DNA of 64,000 nt from contig NZ_JAUTAU010000001.1 of assembly GCF_030818775.1 (NCBI RefSeq), positions 2,050,001 to 2,114,000 of the forward strand, in the 5' to 3' direction. The position numbers and the translations under genes are program-made. Positions 1 to 8,745 of the stretch are shown here, piece after piece. Each line of letters starts with the position of its first letter. Positions within the stretch are counted from its first letter, which is position 1. The DNA is from Bacillus sp. SORGH_AS_0510. GTDB lineage: Bacteria > Bacillota > Bacilli > Bacillales > Cytobacillaceae. The notes beneath the pieces were generated by a model, which saw only the letters and a list, made by a program, of their open reading frames with translations, ran no database searches and had not been told where the DNA came from.

Positions 1-553
1 CGGACAAGGATCAACCAATGAAACAAGTTTTATCAATGTAATCAATAAAGATATTTCGTCAAACAGCGATATTAAAAAAGTAAAATTTTCAACGAACGGT
101 GAACCAGGAATTGAGTTGGGGAATTATGGGGTTAAAACAGAACTCAATATAAGTGCAGGTAAGAATCATGCCTTTTTCTTTTACTATCCAGAAGGAAGTA
201 AAATTCCTTTCTTAACACCTTCGATCACAACGTATTCTGATATTAATACGGCTTTTGAAGCTATGAAGGCGGATCAAGCAGATTTGGGATTAACGGCTTC
301 GCTTCCATCATTATTACCGATAAGTGATGTTTCTATTATGGATAAAACCTTAGTTGTATCATTTAAAGGGAATACAGTTCTGCAGGATAACCAAGAGACT
401 GTCTATGCATTTGAGGCATTATTGTTAACTGCAAAGGATTTTGGGTTAGAAAAAGTTTTGGTTAAGGACTCATCACTAAAAGCACTAGGGCCATTTGATT
501 TAACAAAAGAAAACCAGGTGCCGTTAGCACCAAATATGCGTGTATTACAATAA
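1..553 (+). CDS. rsiX: RsiX-like anti-sigma factor, C-terminal part (partial)
   Basis: The reading frame is open from base 2, so the true start lies to the left of the window; only the last 183 or so residues are present. The visible part resembles the extracytoplasmic C-terminus of the ECF anti-sigma factor RsiX, which holds SigX at the membrane in Bacillus. It is a GerMN-like alpha/beta region ending in a run with YAFEALLLTAKDFG and the terminal VPLAPNMRVLQ. No membrane segment is visible because the N-terminus is missing. The identification rests on this similarity and on the position left of ribU-fer-recQ, as in B. subtilis. A strong terminator follows directly. The upstream sigX and the N-terminal half cannot be checked here. 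Confidence 0.6.
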   Translation, partial: GQGSTNETSFINVINKDISSNSDIKKVKFSTNGEPGIELGNYGVKTELNISAGKNHAFFFYYPEGSKIPFLTPSITTYSDINTAFEAMKADQADLGLTASLPSLLPISDVSIMDKTLVVSFKGNTVLQDNQETVYAFEALLLTAKDFGLEKVLVKDSSLKALGPFDLTKENQVPLAPNMRVLQ

Positions 554-555
554 AG

Positions 556-587
556 AAAAATCAACCACTTTTTGGTTGATTTTTTTT
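556..587 (+). terminator. Rho-independent terminator after rsiX
   Basis: A stem of TCAACCA and TGGTTGA, extended by flanking A and T runs, with a 5-nt loop and an eight-T tail, starts four bases after the rsiX stop codon. Confidence 0.85.
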
Positions 588-718
588 GTATAAAATTTCG
601 GATTCCTCCATATTATAACAAGTATGTGTAATTACCTCTTCAAAAGCAATATGGTCTAAATACAATGGTTATTACATATTGTTGAGCAGAGGATCAGTTT
701 AAGGAGGAAATGTAAGGA

Positions 719-1456
719 ATGCGTGACTACATAAAAAGGTTTCTTATTGCCATAATTATGGGGCTATGTGTCAGTTTATTGTTTTTAGGTGGAAGGCATA
801 CTGAGGCAGCAGGTGCACCTGAAACAACTGGAGCAAAGGAGCACTGGATTTGGCCTTCTGATGGAGTAATATCCGATACGTATGGTACACGAAAGGGAAA
901 ACATAAAGGAATAGATATTGCTGGAAAAGTGGGTACCCCAATTCTCTCCGTTGAGGATGGGGTGGTTGTAAAATCCTATTTTTCTACTACATATGGTAAT
1001 GTAGTTTTTATTAAACACCCAAGTAACTTTGTTACCGTTTATGCCCATCTTAACAATAGAAATGTGATAGCTGGTCAAAAGATTAAGCAGGGTCAAATAA
1101 TCGGCAGAATGGGGAAAACAGGACAAGCTACAGGTCCTCACCTTCATTTTGAAACACACGAAATAGAATGGAGATATGACAAGAAATTTGCACTGGACCC
1201 GGAAGTTCTCCTAGGAAAAGCGGATGTTGGTGAATCGGTGCAAGCCGGGGTAGCTAGTATAGGTGATGTTTTAGAGGTGAGTTCACATTACCATCCAACT
1301 TCTGGACAGAAAAATAATGATACTTATATCGTTAAACAAGGTGATACCCTGTTTTCGATATCTAAGGAAAGGAATACATCAGTAGAAAAAATAAAAGAAT
1401 TAAATCAGTTAACAACAGATTTGATACGACCTAAACAAGTATTAATTATTCAATAA
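719..1456 (+). CDS. Secreted M23-family peptidoglycan endopeptidase with LysM domain
   Basis: The protein has 245 residues. An N-terminal signal or anchor segment (about residues 7-24) precedes a lysostaphin-type M23 peptidase domain (about 45-165) and a C-terminal LysM cell-wall-binding domain (about 200-245). The zinc ligands of M23 are visible as H62 and D66 in HKGIDIA and H143 in HLHFE, so the enzyme looks active. It should cleave peptide cross-links in peptidoglycan outside the membrane. The start is supported by the strong site AAGGAGGAAATG a few bases upstream. It is a single-gene unit between two terminators. The weak CATATTGT motif near 675-682 resembles a mother-cell sporulation -10 element, so a role in sporulation is possible but unproven. 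I do not know a B. subtilis gene at this position. Confidence 0.85.
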   Translation: MRDYIKRFLIAIIMGLCVSLLFLGGRHTEAAGAPETTGAKEHWIWPSDGVISDTYGTRKGKHKGIDIAGKVGTPILSVEDGVVVKSYFSTTYGNVVFIKHPSNFVTVYAHLNNRNVIAGQKIKQGQIIGRMGKTGQATGPHLHFETHEIEWRYDKKFALDPEVLLGKADVGESVQAGVASIGDVLEVSSHYHPTSGQKNNDTYIVKQGDTLFSISKERNTSVEKIKELNQLTTDLIRPKQVLIIQ

Positions 1457-1464
1457 CTTAATTA

Positions 1465-1508
1465 GGCTGACTCAAACCAAAAGATTCATTTGAGCCAGCC
1501 TTTTTTTA
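1465..1508 (+). terminator. Rho-independent terminator after the M23 peptidase gene
   Basis: A 12-bp stem, GGCTGACTCAAA with TTTGAGCCAGCC (one mismatch), is followed by seven T. It separates this gene from the FMN riboswitch transcript. Confidence 0.85.
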
Positions 1509-1545
1509 ATTATGTTACAAAAATACTAAATAAGAATCCTTTTAC

Positions 1546-1574
1546 TTAACAAATGCTTCTTCCTCCTTTATAAT
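1546..1574 (+). promoter_or_regulatory. SigA promoter of the FMN riboswitch-ribU unit
   Basis: TTAACA (1546-1551) and a perfect TATAAT (1569-1574) are separated by 17 bases. Transcription would begin near 1581, just before the riboswitch aptamer. Confidence 0.75.
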
Positions 1575-1599
1575 TAAATTTGTAATTTAATATCGATCT

Positions 1600-1727
1600 A
1601 TCTTCGGGGCAGGGTGAAATTCCCGATCGGCGGTATTGAGCAATTGCTCTAAGCCCGCGAGCCTTTATAGGCAGGATTTGGTGCGAGTCCAAAGCCGACA
1701 GTATAGTCTGGATGGGAGAAGATGGAG
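1600..1727 (+). ncRNA. FMN riboswitch (RFN element)
   Basis: The conserved RFN landmarks are present in order: CTTCGGGGCAGGGTGAAATT, CCCGATCGGCGG, AAGCCCGCGAGCC, GCAGGATTTGGTG, CGAGTCCAAAGCCGACAGT and the closing GGATGGGAGAAGATGGAG. It binds flavin mononucleotide and switches off expression of flavin genes. It lies upstream of a terminator (1792-1825) and of ribU, so it most likely acts by premature termination of transcription. The arrangement matches ypaA/ribU of B. subtilis. Confidence 0.97.
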
Positions 1728-1791
1728 GTTCTGCGGACGTTCAAAAAATATACATTCATTGGACGTTTATTAAGCGTGCCTTTGTAAATCT

Positions 1792-1825
1792 CCCTCAAGT
1801 AAATAAACTTGAGGGTGTTTTTATT
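1792..1825 (+). terminator. Expression-platform terminator of the FMN riboswitch
   Basis: CCCTCAAGT and ACTTGAGGG form a 9-bp stem with a T-rich tail about 65 bases after the aptamer. It would form when FMN is bound and stop transcription before ribU. Confidence 0.85.
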
Positions 1826-1890
1826 TCTTGAGGTCGTCTCTTTGCTGAACCTCTCTTCCTAACGTGATGGATCAAAAAGGAGAGAGGAAG

Positions 1891-2475
1891 ATGGTAAAAA
1901 TGAAGAAAACAAAGAAAATTAATGTAAAGGCGTATGTTTCAATTGGGATGTTAAGTAGTATAGCTTACTTGTTAATGCTATTAAATTTCCCATTACCGCT
2001 ATTTCCAAACTTTTTATTTGTTGATTTCAGTGATATTCCTGCCTTGATTGCAGCGTTAATATTTGGGCCGGTTGCGGGAATATTAGTTGAGTTATTTAAA
2101 AACGTTCTTAATTATCTTGCGACGGGAAGCCAAACAGGAATTCCTGTTGGTCATATTGCTAATTTCCTAGCGGGAATTGTGTTTGTTTTACCAACCTACT
2201 ATGTATATAACAGACTAAAAACGAAAAAGGGTATGACATTAGCACTTATCGCGGGCACTGTAATAATGGCTGTTGTGATGAGTATCTTAAATTATGTAAT
2301 TATTTTACCCGCCTATACTGTCCTAATGGGATTCCCTGATATGCGTAATCTAGTAGTACCTGCTATACTTCCTTTTAATTTATTAAAAGGTATTATGATG
2401 TCGTTTATCTTTATGTTATTGTTTGTCAGAATGCAGGCATGGATTAATAAATTTTCTGTCATTAAAGGTGCATAA
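1891..2475 (+). CDS. ribU: Riboflavin ECF transporter substrate-binding subunit RibU
   Basis: This integral membrane protein of 194 residues has about six hydrophobic helices. It is the S component of an energy-coupling-factor transporter that imports riboflavin with the shared EcfA/EcfA'/EcfT module encoded elsewhere. The assignment is supported by the family pattern (FPNFLFVDFSDIPALIAAL, then LKNVLNYL-like and GIPVGHIANFLAG stretches) and by the FMN riboswitch directly in front. The start at 1891 was chosen because AAAGGAGAGAGG ends five bases before it; an in-frame GTG at 1864 lacks a comparable site. It is the B. subtilis ypaA equivalent and is monocistronic, ending at a strong terminator. 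Confidence 0.93.
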   Translation: MVKMKKTKKINVKAYVSIGMLSSIAYLLMLLNFPLPLFPNFLFVDFSDIPALIAALIFGPVAGILVELFKNVLNYLATGSQTGIPVGHIANFLAGIVFVLPTYYVYNRLKTKKGMTLALIAGTVIMAVVMSILNYVIILPAYTVLMGFPDMRNLVVPAILPFNLLKGIMMSFIFMLLFVRMQAWINKFSVIKGA

Positions 2476-2476
2476 T

Positions 2477-2512
2477 AAAAAACAAAGGTCCTGTTTAGGA
2501 CCTTTGTTTTTT
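2477..2512 (+). terminator. Rho-independent terminator after ribU
   Basis: A 16-bp stem (AAAAAACAAAGGTCCT with its complement) surrounds a GTTT loop and ends in T. Its symmetry suggests that it can also act on the minus strand. Confidence 0.85.
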
Positions 2513-2524
2513 ATTATTATTCCG

Positions 2525-2553
2525 AAAGGAAAACCCCTCCGATGTGGGAGGGG
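2525..2553 (-). terminator. Rho-independent terminator after fer
   Basis: On the minus strand CCCTCCC and GGAGGGG pair around a short loop and are followed by TTTTCCTTT. It lies 30 bases beyond the ferredoxin stop codon. Confidence 0.7.
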
Positions 2554-2584
2554 TAGTAGCTTAAGAATATCTTTTTAGCAAAAT

Positions 2585-2881
<297 letters not shown>

Positions 2882-2910
2882 TTATAATTGGAAACGCATT
2901 ACTCATATCT

Positions 2911-2939
2911 ATTGTAAAACTGTATGGTCAACTTTTCAA
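2911..2939 (-). promoter_or_regulatory. SigA promoter of fer
   Basis: On the minus strand TTGAAA, 17 bases and TACAAT are read towards fer, which starts about 78 bases downstream. Confidence 0.65.
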
Positions 2940-2960
2940 TAGAAAAATGCTATTACAGCT

Positions 2961-2989
2961 TTGCATAGTTTAGGCGAAATTCTTAAACT
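2961..2989 (+). promoter_or_regulatory. Candidate SigA promoter of the ypbB-recQ unit
   Basis: TTGCAT (2961-2966) and TAAACT (2984-2989) are spaced by 17 bases about 100 bases before ypbB. The match is moderate. Confidence 0.35.
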
Positions 2990-3089
2990 TACTCATTTTT
3001 CAGCAACATGATCCAACATTTCGTGATAAAATAAAAATAGAAAAAATGGGTAATTTGTCGAATAATACAAGAAAAAGTGGTGGGGTGGA

Positions 3090-4136
3090 ATGAATCAGTT
3101 AGAATCCATTATTCTACATTGCTTAAGGCAGTTAAATAGAGAACGGACAGTTTATTCCATCTTTCATTTGCTTAATGGAAAAAAGTCCTCACAAACGATA
3201 CAAGATGCTCATTTATTTTCTTTAAAAAACTTTTTTGGTGTATATGAATCACTGTCTAGAGACCATTTTGAAGAAGAACTTAAATTTTTGGTTAACGAGA
3301 ACAAGATCTTTATTTGTGGTGACCAGCGCTATTGCTTGACCACTGAAGGTGAGACGCTTCTAAGGAACAACCCTCCACCTTCATTTATGGATGGGTGGAA
3401 TTATCAGTCGTTCACTAATTTGTTTTGGGAAAGACTTTCTTTATTTATTCAGGTTACATCTAATTTTGTATATGGTGAGACAAAATATACTCCCATACAA
3501 AAAAATAAAGACGTTCACCAATGGTTGAAAACGATTGTCAGGGAGATTAATGTGCCTAAGCAAGAAATGGGGAACGCTGTATTTTCTGAATTAGTCCATT
3601 GCTTTGAAAATAGTAAGGAAGTGGACCCGGCAATTTTAGTTTTTCGGTTAACAGGTTTTCAACAAATTGGTTTAACTCAACAACAGGCTGCAAAAAAGTT
3701 AAATATGGAAATACATGATTACCACATTCGATTTATTCATGTACTACATTACTTAATTCATAAGGTTAACCAAGATTCAGATCAATTAAGGATCTTACCA
3801 TTGCTGATAAGAGACTTTAAGCATATAGATGAATTAACTCTTTCATCTAGGAAAACATGGAATCTTTTAGCACAGGGATATTCTCCTGAGCAAATCGCAG
3901 CTCTTAGACATTTAAAATTAAGTACAATTGAAGATCATTTTGTTGAATTTGCTTTACATGTTAAGGATTTTTCTATTGATTCATACGTAAGCAAAGAGCT
4001 GCAGGATGAGATTTTGTTCATTTCTAGAAAAGAAGATACGAGACAATTAAAGTTGATCAGGGACAAGATAAGAATAGCTTCATACTTTCAAATAAGATTA
4101 GTTTTAGCGAAATTTGGTGGTGAATCATGGAACTAG
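3090..4136 (+). CDS. ypbB: YpbB, helix-turn-helix domain protein upstream of recQ
   Basis: The protein has 348 residues, with no signal peptide or membrane segment. The C-terminal part (around residues 235-300, including [20 protein letters not shown]) reads as the winged-helix or HTH_40-type domain seen in YpbB proteins. Its biochemical role is not established. Its stop codon lies inside the first codons of recQ (10-base overlap), so the two are translationally coupled. This fixed pairing suggests work with DNA or with the helicase. The start follows the G-rich site GGTGGGGTGG. A TTGTCGAA sequence at 3055-3062 matches the core Spo0A box but is a single short match. Confidence 0.85.
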   Translation: MNQLESIILHCLRQLNRERTVYSIFHLLNGKKSSQTIQDAHLFSLKNFFGVYESLSRDHFEEELKFLVNENKIFICGDQRYCLTTEGETLLRNNPPPSFMDGWNYQSFTNLFWERLSLFIQVTSNFVYGETKYTPIQKNKDVHQWLKTIVREINVPKQEMGNAVFSELVHCFENSKEVDPAILVFRLTGFQQIGLTQQQAAKKLNMEIHDYHIRFIHVLHYLIHKVNQDSDQLRILPLLIRDFKHIDELTLSSRKTWNLLAQGYSPEQIAALRHLKLSTIEDHFVEFALHVKDFSIDSYVSKELQDEILFISRKEDTRQLKLIRDKIRIASYFQIRLVLAKFGGESWN

Positions 4137-5626
4137 AGATTCTCTTGAAAAAATATTTTGGATATACTTCGTTTAAAACGGGTCAAAAAGAAGTTATTAC
4201 ATCTTTACTTGAAGGAAAGCACACCTTGGCCATGCTGCCAACAGGAACGGGAAAATCATTGTGTTACCAGTTGCCAGGTTATATTTTAAAAGGTCAGATC
4301 TTGATCATTTCTCCTCTGCTATCTCTAATGCAGGATCAAGTGGAGCAAATGAATCGGTTCGGTGAAAAAAGGGTTGTAGCCTTGAATTCGTTTCTTCCTA
4401 TAGAAGAGAGAAACAAGGCAATACATCAGTTGAACAAATTTAAATTTATTTTTATTTCCCCAGAGATGCTGGGGATTTCAAATATACTAGGAAGGCTTCA
4501 ACAACTTACTATTTCATTATTCGTGGTGGATGAGGCTCATTGTATATCGCAGTGGGGGTACGATTTTCGACCAGATTACTCCAAGCTTGGAGAGATACGC
4601 CATAGGTTAGGCAACCCTTTAACGTTAGCACTTACAGCGACTGCTACGAAGAAGGTGCGAGAAGATATTATTTCTTCATTAGCGTTAGACGAAGTCAATA
4701 AAATTGTATCAACCATTGATCGACCAAATATTGCATTCTATGTTGAAGAATTAGCTGACTATCGTGAAAAGCAGAAAAGAATTGTTGACCTTGTATCTAA
4801 ATTGCAAAAACCTGGAATTATTTATTTTTCAAGTAAAAAAGCTGCCGAACAAATGGCATCTATACTTGGCGAAAAAGGTATCTGCCAGGCTATGGCCTAT
4901 CATGGGGGATTGGAACAAAACACTAGAATTCTAATCCAACAACAATTTATTCATGGTCAACTTGATGTGATATGTGCAACAAGTGCCTTTGGAATGGGCG
5001 TAAACAAGGAAAATATTCGTTTTATCATTCATTACCACATGCCAATGCAAATGGAGTCATATCTTCAGGAGATTGGAAGAGCAGGACGTGATGGCGGCTC
5101 CAGTATTGCGATTCTGCTATACTCACCGGGCGATGAACAGCTACCTATCCAGCTATCAGAGGGAGAACTCCCTTCCCCCCAACAAATTGATTGGTTATTT
5201 CAGCAAGTTCAAACCGGACATAGTGACAAACTCGAATTAAACGAGAACTTGAGAGATTTTGGCGGCTTTTCTGAGATTCAGTGGCGAATAGTAGAGGAGT
5301 TTGTTAATCAGCCAAACCATCAGAATTTAAGCAAAGAGTCTTTACGTGAAAGAATGAAAGAGTTTGTTAATGAAAGGTTAACGGTTAAAAAAACGAATAT
5401 ATTTCAAATGAAGAAATGGATTGCATCGATATCATGTAGACGTGAAATGGTCATGCAATATTTTGATGAAATAATGACAACTGAGGTTTCCTTATGTTGT
5501 GACAGGTGTGGGCTTAATCTAGACCCTTACGAAATAACCCATAAACCATCGCTACAGGTACCTTGTGATGTCCACTGGAAGGATTATTTAGCCCAAATAT
5601 TAATTAATTGTGAGATGAGTCAATGA
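4127..5626 (+). CDS. recQ: RecQ-family ATP-dependent DNA helicase (short form)
   Basis: This superfamily 2 helicase of 499 residues unwinds DNA 3' to 5' during recombination and fork repair. Walker A PTGTGKS is at residues 38-44, the DEAH box with CISQWG near 133, a SATAFGMGV-like motif V region near 285, and motif [11 protein letters not shown] near 320. The C-terminal zinc-binding domain shows [10 protein letters not shown] and CCDRC. It lacks the HRDC domain of longer RecQ proteins, as does B. subtilis RecS, its positional equivalent. It overlaps ypbB by 10 bases and ypbD by 4 bases, so the three form one operon. Confidence 0.95.
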   Translation: MELEILLKKYFGYTSFKTGQKEVITSLLEGKHTLAMLPTGTGKSLCYQLPGYILKGQILIISPLLSLMQDQVEQMNRFGEKRVVALNSFLPIEERNKAIHQLNKFKFIFISPEMLGISNILGRLQQLTISLFVVDEAHCISQWGYDFRPDYSKLGEIRHRLGNPLTLALTATATKKVREDIISSLALDEVNKIVSTIDRPNIAFYVEELADYREKQKRIVDLVSKLQKPGIIYFSSKKAAEQMASILGEKGICQAMAYHGGLEQNTRILIQQQFIHGQLDVICATSAFGMGVNKENIRFIIHYHMPMQMESYLQEIGRAGRDGGSSIAILLYSPGDEQLPIQLSEGELPSPQQIDWLFQQVQTGHSDKLELNENLRDFGGFSEIQWRIVEEFVNQPNHQNLSKESLRERMKEFVNERLTVKKTNIFQMKKWIASISCRREMVMQYFDEIMTTEVSLCCDRCGLNLDPYEITHKPSLQVPCDVHWKDYLAQILINCEMSQ

Positions 5627-6207
5627 AAAAGAAATATCATGAATTAATTGCGAGTTTAACAGATAGAGAATTGCTTCACCATTTATATTTAACCCAAATT
5701 ATACTATTAGTCATTTCTCTCATTTTAGGGTTTCTGTTATTTGACCATTTCTCATTTTTAAATACTCTCGTTCTAAGAGACAATAACATATTTCTAATAG
5801 GTATACCTGCTGGCGTAGCTGTTGTTGTCATTGACCTTTTCTTAATGAGAACCTTACCGTCGTCCTATTATGATGATGGGGGACTAAATGAAAGAATCTT
5901 TAAAAATAAATCGATTCTTCATATCTTCCTGATTGCAGCAATTGTGGCTTTTAGTGAAGAGTTACTATTTAGAGGAATAATCCAAACAAAAGTGGGCCTA
6001 TTAATGGCAAGTGTTATATTTGCTATTATCCATTACCGTTACCTTTTTAATTGGTTTTTATTTTTAAATATTGTCGTTCTTAGTTTTTTAATAGGAATTA
6101 TTTATGACTATACGAATAACTTAGCTGTGACTATTATGATGCATTTTGTCATTGATTTTCTCTTGGGTGTATATATCAAATATAGACGTTCACCAATCGA
6201 TGACTAA
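5623..6207 (+). CDS. ypbD: CPBP-family intramembrane metalloprotease YpbD
   Basis: This hydrophobic protein of 194 residues has about five to six membrane segments. The CPBP/Abi motifs are visible: EELLFRG near residues 107-113 (paired glutamates and arginine), a histidine in [11 protein letters not shown], and MMHFVIDF near the end. These place metal-binding residues inside the membrane, as in Rce1-type proteases. The substrate is unknown. Its start overlaps the recQ stop by four bases (ATGA), so it is coupled to the helicase gene. In B. subtilis the gene has the same position. Confidence 0.9.
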   Translation: MKKKYHELIASLTDRELLHHLYLTQIILLVISLILGFLLFDHFSFLNTLVLRDNNIFLIGIPAGVAVVVIDLFLMRTLPSSYYDDGGLNERIFKNKSILHIFLIAAIVAFSEELLFRGIIQTKVGLLMASVIFAIIHYRYLFNWFLFLNIVVLSFLIGIIYDYTNNLAVTIMMHFVIDFLLGVYIKYRRSPIDD

Positions 6208-6223
6208 CAAGAGGGGGCTCACC

Positions 6224-6934
6224 ATGAATAAAGAAGAACCATACAGGGACCAAGCGGAAAGGTTAAAACAGCGTATTCAAAAAATAAATGAAACAGTAGA
6301 AGAATTTGGTGATGACTTACCGCCTAGAGAGCAGGTCCATCGTCAAAAGAAGAAAAAAACCAAGTGGAAGCTTAGATTTCCAGTCATTCGTCTTTTGGTT
6401 GTTTGCTTTATCCTCTTACCAATAATCATCTTCAGCGTTATATCCAACCGTGATAACGGTAAAAAAATAATGGGGTCAGAAAAAGCTACTACTGAATCCG
6501 TTGGGTATGAAACGATTAATCTTAAAAATAATGAAAATGATGATAGTAATAATGAATCCAAAAAGCTAGAAGAAAGTAAACAAGTGGATACTAATGTAAA
6601 TAGTACGGAGGAGAAAGGTGAGGATTCTGTCGTTGGAGAAACTTATAATCAAAACAGCCAGACAAATACTCCAAGTCAGCCTGCTAGTACAAATTCAGTT
6701 TCGACTGAACAGCAACAAACCGATAAAAACAGTAGTACTCCAATAGAGACTAAAAAAACAGAACCTACCACAAAAATTATATATCATAAGGTTAAAGCTG
6801 GAGAGGGCTTGTACCGAATTTCAATGAATTATTACCACTCTCAAGAAGGCATTGAAATAATAAAGAAGGCAAATCATTTAACTAGTGAAAATCTTTATGC
6901 TGGTCAAGTCTTAAAAATTCCTTTAAACAACTAA
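6224..6934 (+). CDS. ypbE: YpbE, membrane-anchored LysM protein
   Basis: The 236-residue protein has a cytoplasmic N-terminus rich in charged residues and one membrane segment (about residues 52-72, after a KKKKTKWK stop-transfer run). A long Asn/Ser/Thr/Glu-rich linker follows, and a LysM domain is at the C-terminus (about 185-236). It is probably a type II membrane protein that binds peptidoglycan. The start at 6224 has GAGGGGG seven bases upstream; a longer frame starting inside ypbD has no such site and was rejected. It ends at a strong terminator. Its function is not known. Confidence 0.88.
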   Translation: MNKEEPYRDQAERLKQRIQKINETVEEFGDDLPPREQVHRQKKKKTKWKLRFPVIRLLVVCFILLPIIIFSVISNRDNGKKIMGSEKATTESVGYETINLKNNENDDSNNESKKLEESKQVDTNVNSTEEKGEDSVVGETYNQNSQTNTPSQPASTNSVSTEQQQTDKNSSTPIETKKTEPTTKIIYHKVKAGEGLYRISMNYYHSQEGIEIIKKANHLTSENLYAGQVLKIPLNN

Positions 6935-6960
6935 CCGACCATACCGATGGTCGGTTTTTT
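6934..6960 (+). terminator. Rho-independent terminator after ypbE
   Basis: ACCGACCA and TGGTCGGT form an 8-bp stem followed by six T; it begins at the ypbE stop codon. Confidence 0.85.
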
Positions 6961-7026
6961 GCTACTAAAAAATCATATTTTGAGGGACAAGTTCATAAGT
7001 ATATAGGGAGAAATGGGGGGATAAGA

Positions 7027-7482
7027 ATGGATTCTCCGATCCAAGTCATAGAACATACTGACCAAGCAACCAAACAAATGTTAGAAAACGTAAGAAAGCG
7101 GAAAAAAAAGTTTGATGATACGAAACGCTGGCATTATTTTTCGATATATTTAACCCTTACCTTTGCATTAATTTTTATTACTTATTTTTATATGACCATA
7201 TATGAGCATTTTTCTTACTCGTTTTTAGCTGTATTATCTGCAACAATAAATGATACATATAGTGTGTATCTCTTATCAATTGTGCTCATTGGACTTGGGG
7301 CGATGAATTTGTTGAAACAGCAAAAAGATAAAAAGGAAAAGGAATATCAGGAGCTAAGATGTGAGATTGTGGATCGGAGCAAGGACTTATGGAAAAAAGA
7401 AGAGGAATGGAAGAATCGTCATGTAGTGTTTGAAATGATGAAAAAGAAATACGATATTAATCTATATCACGAAAAAAAATAA
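7027..7482 (+). CDS. ypbF: YpbF family protein (DUF2663)
   Basis: The protein has 151 residues with two hydrophobic segments (about 42-62 and 80-98). They are flanked by a basic N-terminal helix and a long charged C-terminal region likely to form a coiled coil. It matches the YpbF family and lies in the expected place after ypbE. The function is unknown. The start has GGGAGAAATGGGGGG upstream. It ends next to the convergent cotJ operon. Confidence 0.85.
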   Translation: MDSPIQVIEHTDQATKQMLENVRKRKKKFDDTKRWHYFSIYLTLTFALIFITYFYMTIYEHFSYSFLAVLSATINDTYSVYLLSIVLIGLGAMNLLKQQKDKKEKEYQELRCEIVDRSKDLWKKEEEWKNRHVVFEMMKKKYDINLYHEKK

Positions 7483-7504
7483 GGAGCAGAGCAACATCTG
7501 CTCC
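7471..7504 (-). terminator. Terminator of the cotJABC operon
   Basis: Read on the minus strand, GGAGCAGA pairs with TCTGCTCC around a 6-nt loop and runs into TTATTTTTTTT. On the plus strand the stem has no T tail, so it serves cotJC rather than ypbF. Confidence 0.7.
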
Positions 7505-7512
7505 TAGTTGAA

Positions 7513-8082
7513 TTAAAAGAATTTTTTCTTGTCGCGTTCTTCTTTTAGTATTTCCACAGCTTCACGGAAACGAAGGGAATGAACAATCTCACGTTCTCGT
7601 AAAAAACGAAGACTATCATTAATATCAGGATCGTCGCTAATATTTATTAGCCATTGATAAGTAGCGCGAGCTTTTTCTTCTGCAGCAATATCCTCATACA
7701 GGTCTGCAATAGGGTCACCTTTTGCTGTAATATAAGTTGCTGTCCATGGTACTCCTGCTGCATTATGATAGTATAAAGCGCTGTCATGGTCCACATAATG
7801 TTCACCTAATCCAGCTGCTTTTAATTGTTCTGGAGTTGCATCTTTTGTTAATTTATAAACCATAGTGGCAATCATCTCGAGGTGAGCGAATTCTTCCGTG
7901 CCGATATCAGTAAGGAGCCCAATTACCTTATCAGGAATTGTATATCTTTGGTTTAAATACCGGAGTGCAGCTGCAAGTTCTCCATCTGCACCTCCATACT
8001 GCTCAATTAAATATTTTGCTAATGTTGGGTTACACGTACTGACACGAACAGGATATTGCAGTTTTTTTTCGTAAATCCACAT
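7513..8082 (-). CDS. cotJC: Spore coat protein CotJC, manganese-catalase fold
   Basis: This 189-residue protein belongs to the Mn-containing catalase family. Metal-ligand-like residues are visible in TDIGTEEFAHLEMIATM (E, E and H), in the DIAAEEKARATYQWLI helix, and in EREIVHSLRFREA. The family is a ferritin-like four-helix bundle; CotJC is a component of the inner spore coat in B. subtilis. It is the last gene of the cotJABC operon, separated from cotJB by 31 bases, with the site GGAGGGTGAG before its start. Expression should be in the mother cell. Confidence 0.95.
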   Translation of the reverse strand: MWIYEKKLQYPVRVSTCNPTLAKYLIEQYGGADGELAAALRYLNQRYTIPDKVIGLLTDIGTEEFAHLEMIATMVYKLTKDATPEQLKAAGLGEHYVDHDSALYYHNAAGVPWTATYITAKGDPIADLYEDIAAEEKARATYQWLINISDDPDINDSLRFLREREIVHSLRFREAVEILKEERDKKKFF

Positions 8083-8113
8083 TAAATTCTCACCCTCCTT
8101 TTATCTTCCGCTT

Positions 8114-8374
8114 TTATACTTGCCAAGGCCATGGTGTATCGTCCCAATTCCATGGATAGGCTGAGTAACTGTTTCCGTATTGTAATAGTGGACCAAATTG
8201 ACTTTCAAAAGCTTTTTTCAATCGTTTTCTTTCTTTAGCGTAATGATTAAATTGGTTAATTGCTTCAAGGTCGTCATTATGTGTGTCTAAGTAAAGGGTT
8301 AGTTCGACTAAAACAAAGTCAACTGCTTGGAGTTGTTCCATTAATTGATAATATTCAGCAGGCAACTGGGTCAT
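8114..8374 (-). CDS. cotJB: Spore coat protein CotJB
   Basis: The 86-residue protein is mostly helical with a Trp- and Pro-rich tail (AYPWNWDDTPWPWQV), which is typical of CotJB. Its start codon overlaps the cotJA stop by four bases (ATGA), so the two are translationally coupled. In B. subtilis CotJB is a coat component produced with CotJA and CotJC. No enzymatic motif is seen. Confidence 0.93.
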   Translation of the reverse strand: MTQLPAEYYQLMEQLQAVDFVLVELTLYLDTHNDDLEAINQFNHYAKERKRLKKAFESQFGPLLQYGNSYSAYPWNWDDTPWPWQV

Positions 8375-8601
8375 GTTGGTAAACCCCCTTGCTCTTTTTC
8401 TCTTGCATTAAAGTAAGGGTCATAAAGATCTTTCCATAAGGTTCCAGCTCTAAGTGCTTCTAGTGGAGAAAATTGTGGAAGATTTGGTGGTTGGAATCCC
8501 ATATATAAATGAGGTGGGGTGGAATAGGTTTTTTCAAGTATTGGATTGCAAGGGTCATAAGGACTCGCGTAAGGATGGTAAGTTTTAAAATGAGTATTCA
8601 T
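8371..8601 (-). CDS. cotJA: Spore coat-associated protein CotJA
   Basis: The protein has 76 residues and is rich in Tyr and Pro (HPYASPYDPCNPI, then PPHLYMGFQPPNLPQF), as in the CotJA family. In B. subtilis CotJA is needed for CotJC assembly into the coat. The start at 8601 was chosen because GGGAGGG lies seven bases upstream; the in-frame ATG further upstream has no good site. It heads the operon, with a SigE-like promoter at 8632-8660. Confidence 0.92.
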   Translation of the reverse strand: MNTHFKTYHPYASPYDPCNPILEKTYSTPPHLYMGFQPPNLPQFSPLEALRAGTLWKDLYDPYFNAREKEQGGLPT

Positions 8602-8631
8602 TGTGGCCCTCCCTATATTTAACATCACTTA

Positions 8632-8660
8632 ATCTTATGAATTAATTATTGATTCATGAC
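8632..8660 (-). promoter_or_regulatory. Candidate SigE-type promoter of cotJABC
   Basis: On the minus strand GTCATGAAT and CATAAGAT are separated by 12 bases. They resemble the -35 and -10 elements used by early mother-cell SigE. cotJ is SigE-dependent in B. subtilis, which supports the reading. The -35 match is imperfect. Confidence 0.45.
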
Positions 8661-8745
8661 ATAAAACTTAAGATATAAAAAGGGATTTATTAGATGTATG
8701 TAGAAATATTAAGAAGAATGGATAATTATTTTGAGGTGATGGGAA

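Noticed and set aside
785..1159. Long minus-strand frame opposite the M23 peptidase gene
   Set aside because: It is a shadow of a clear coding region, cysteine-rich and without start signals.
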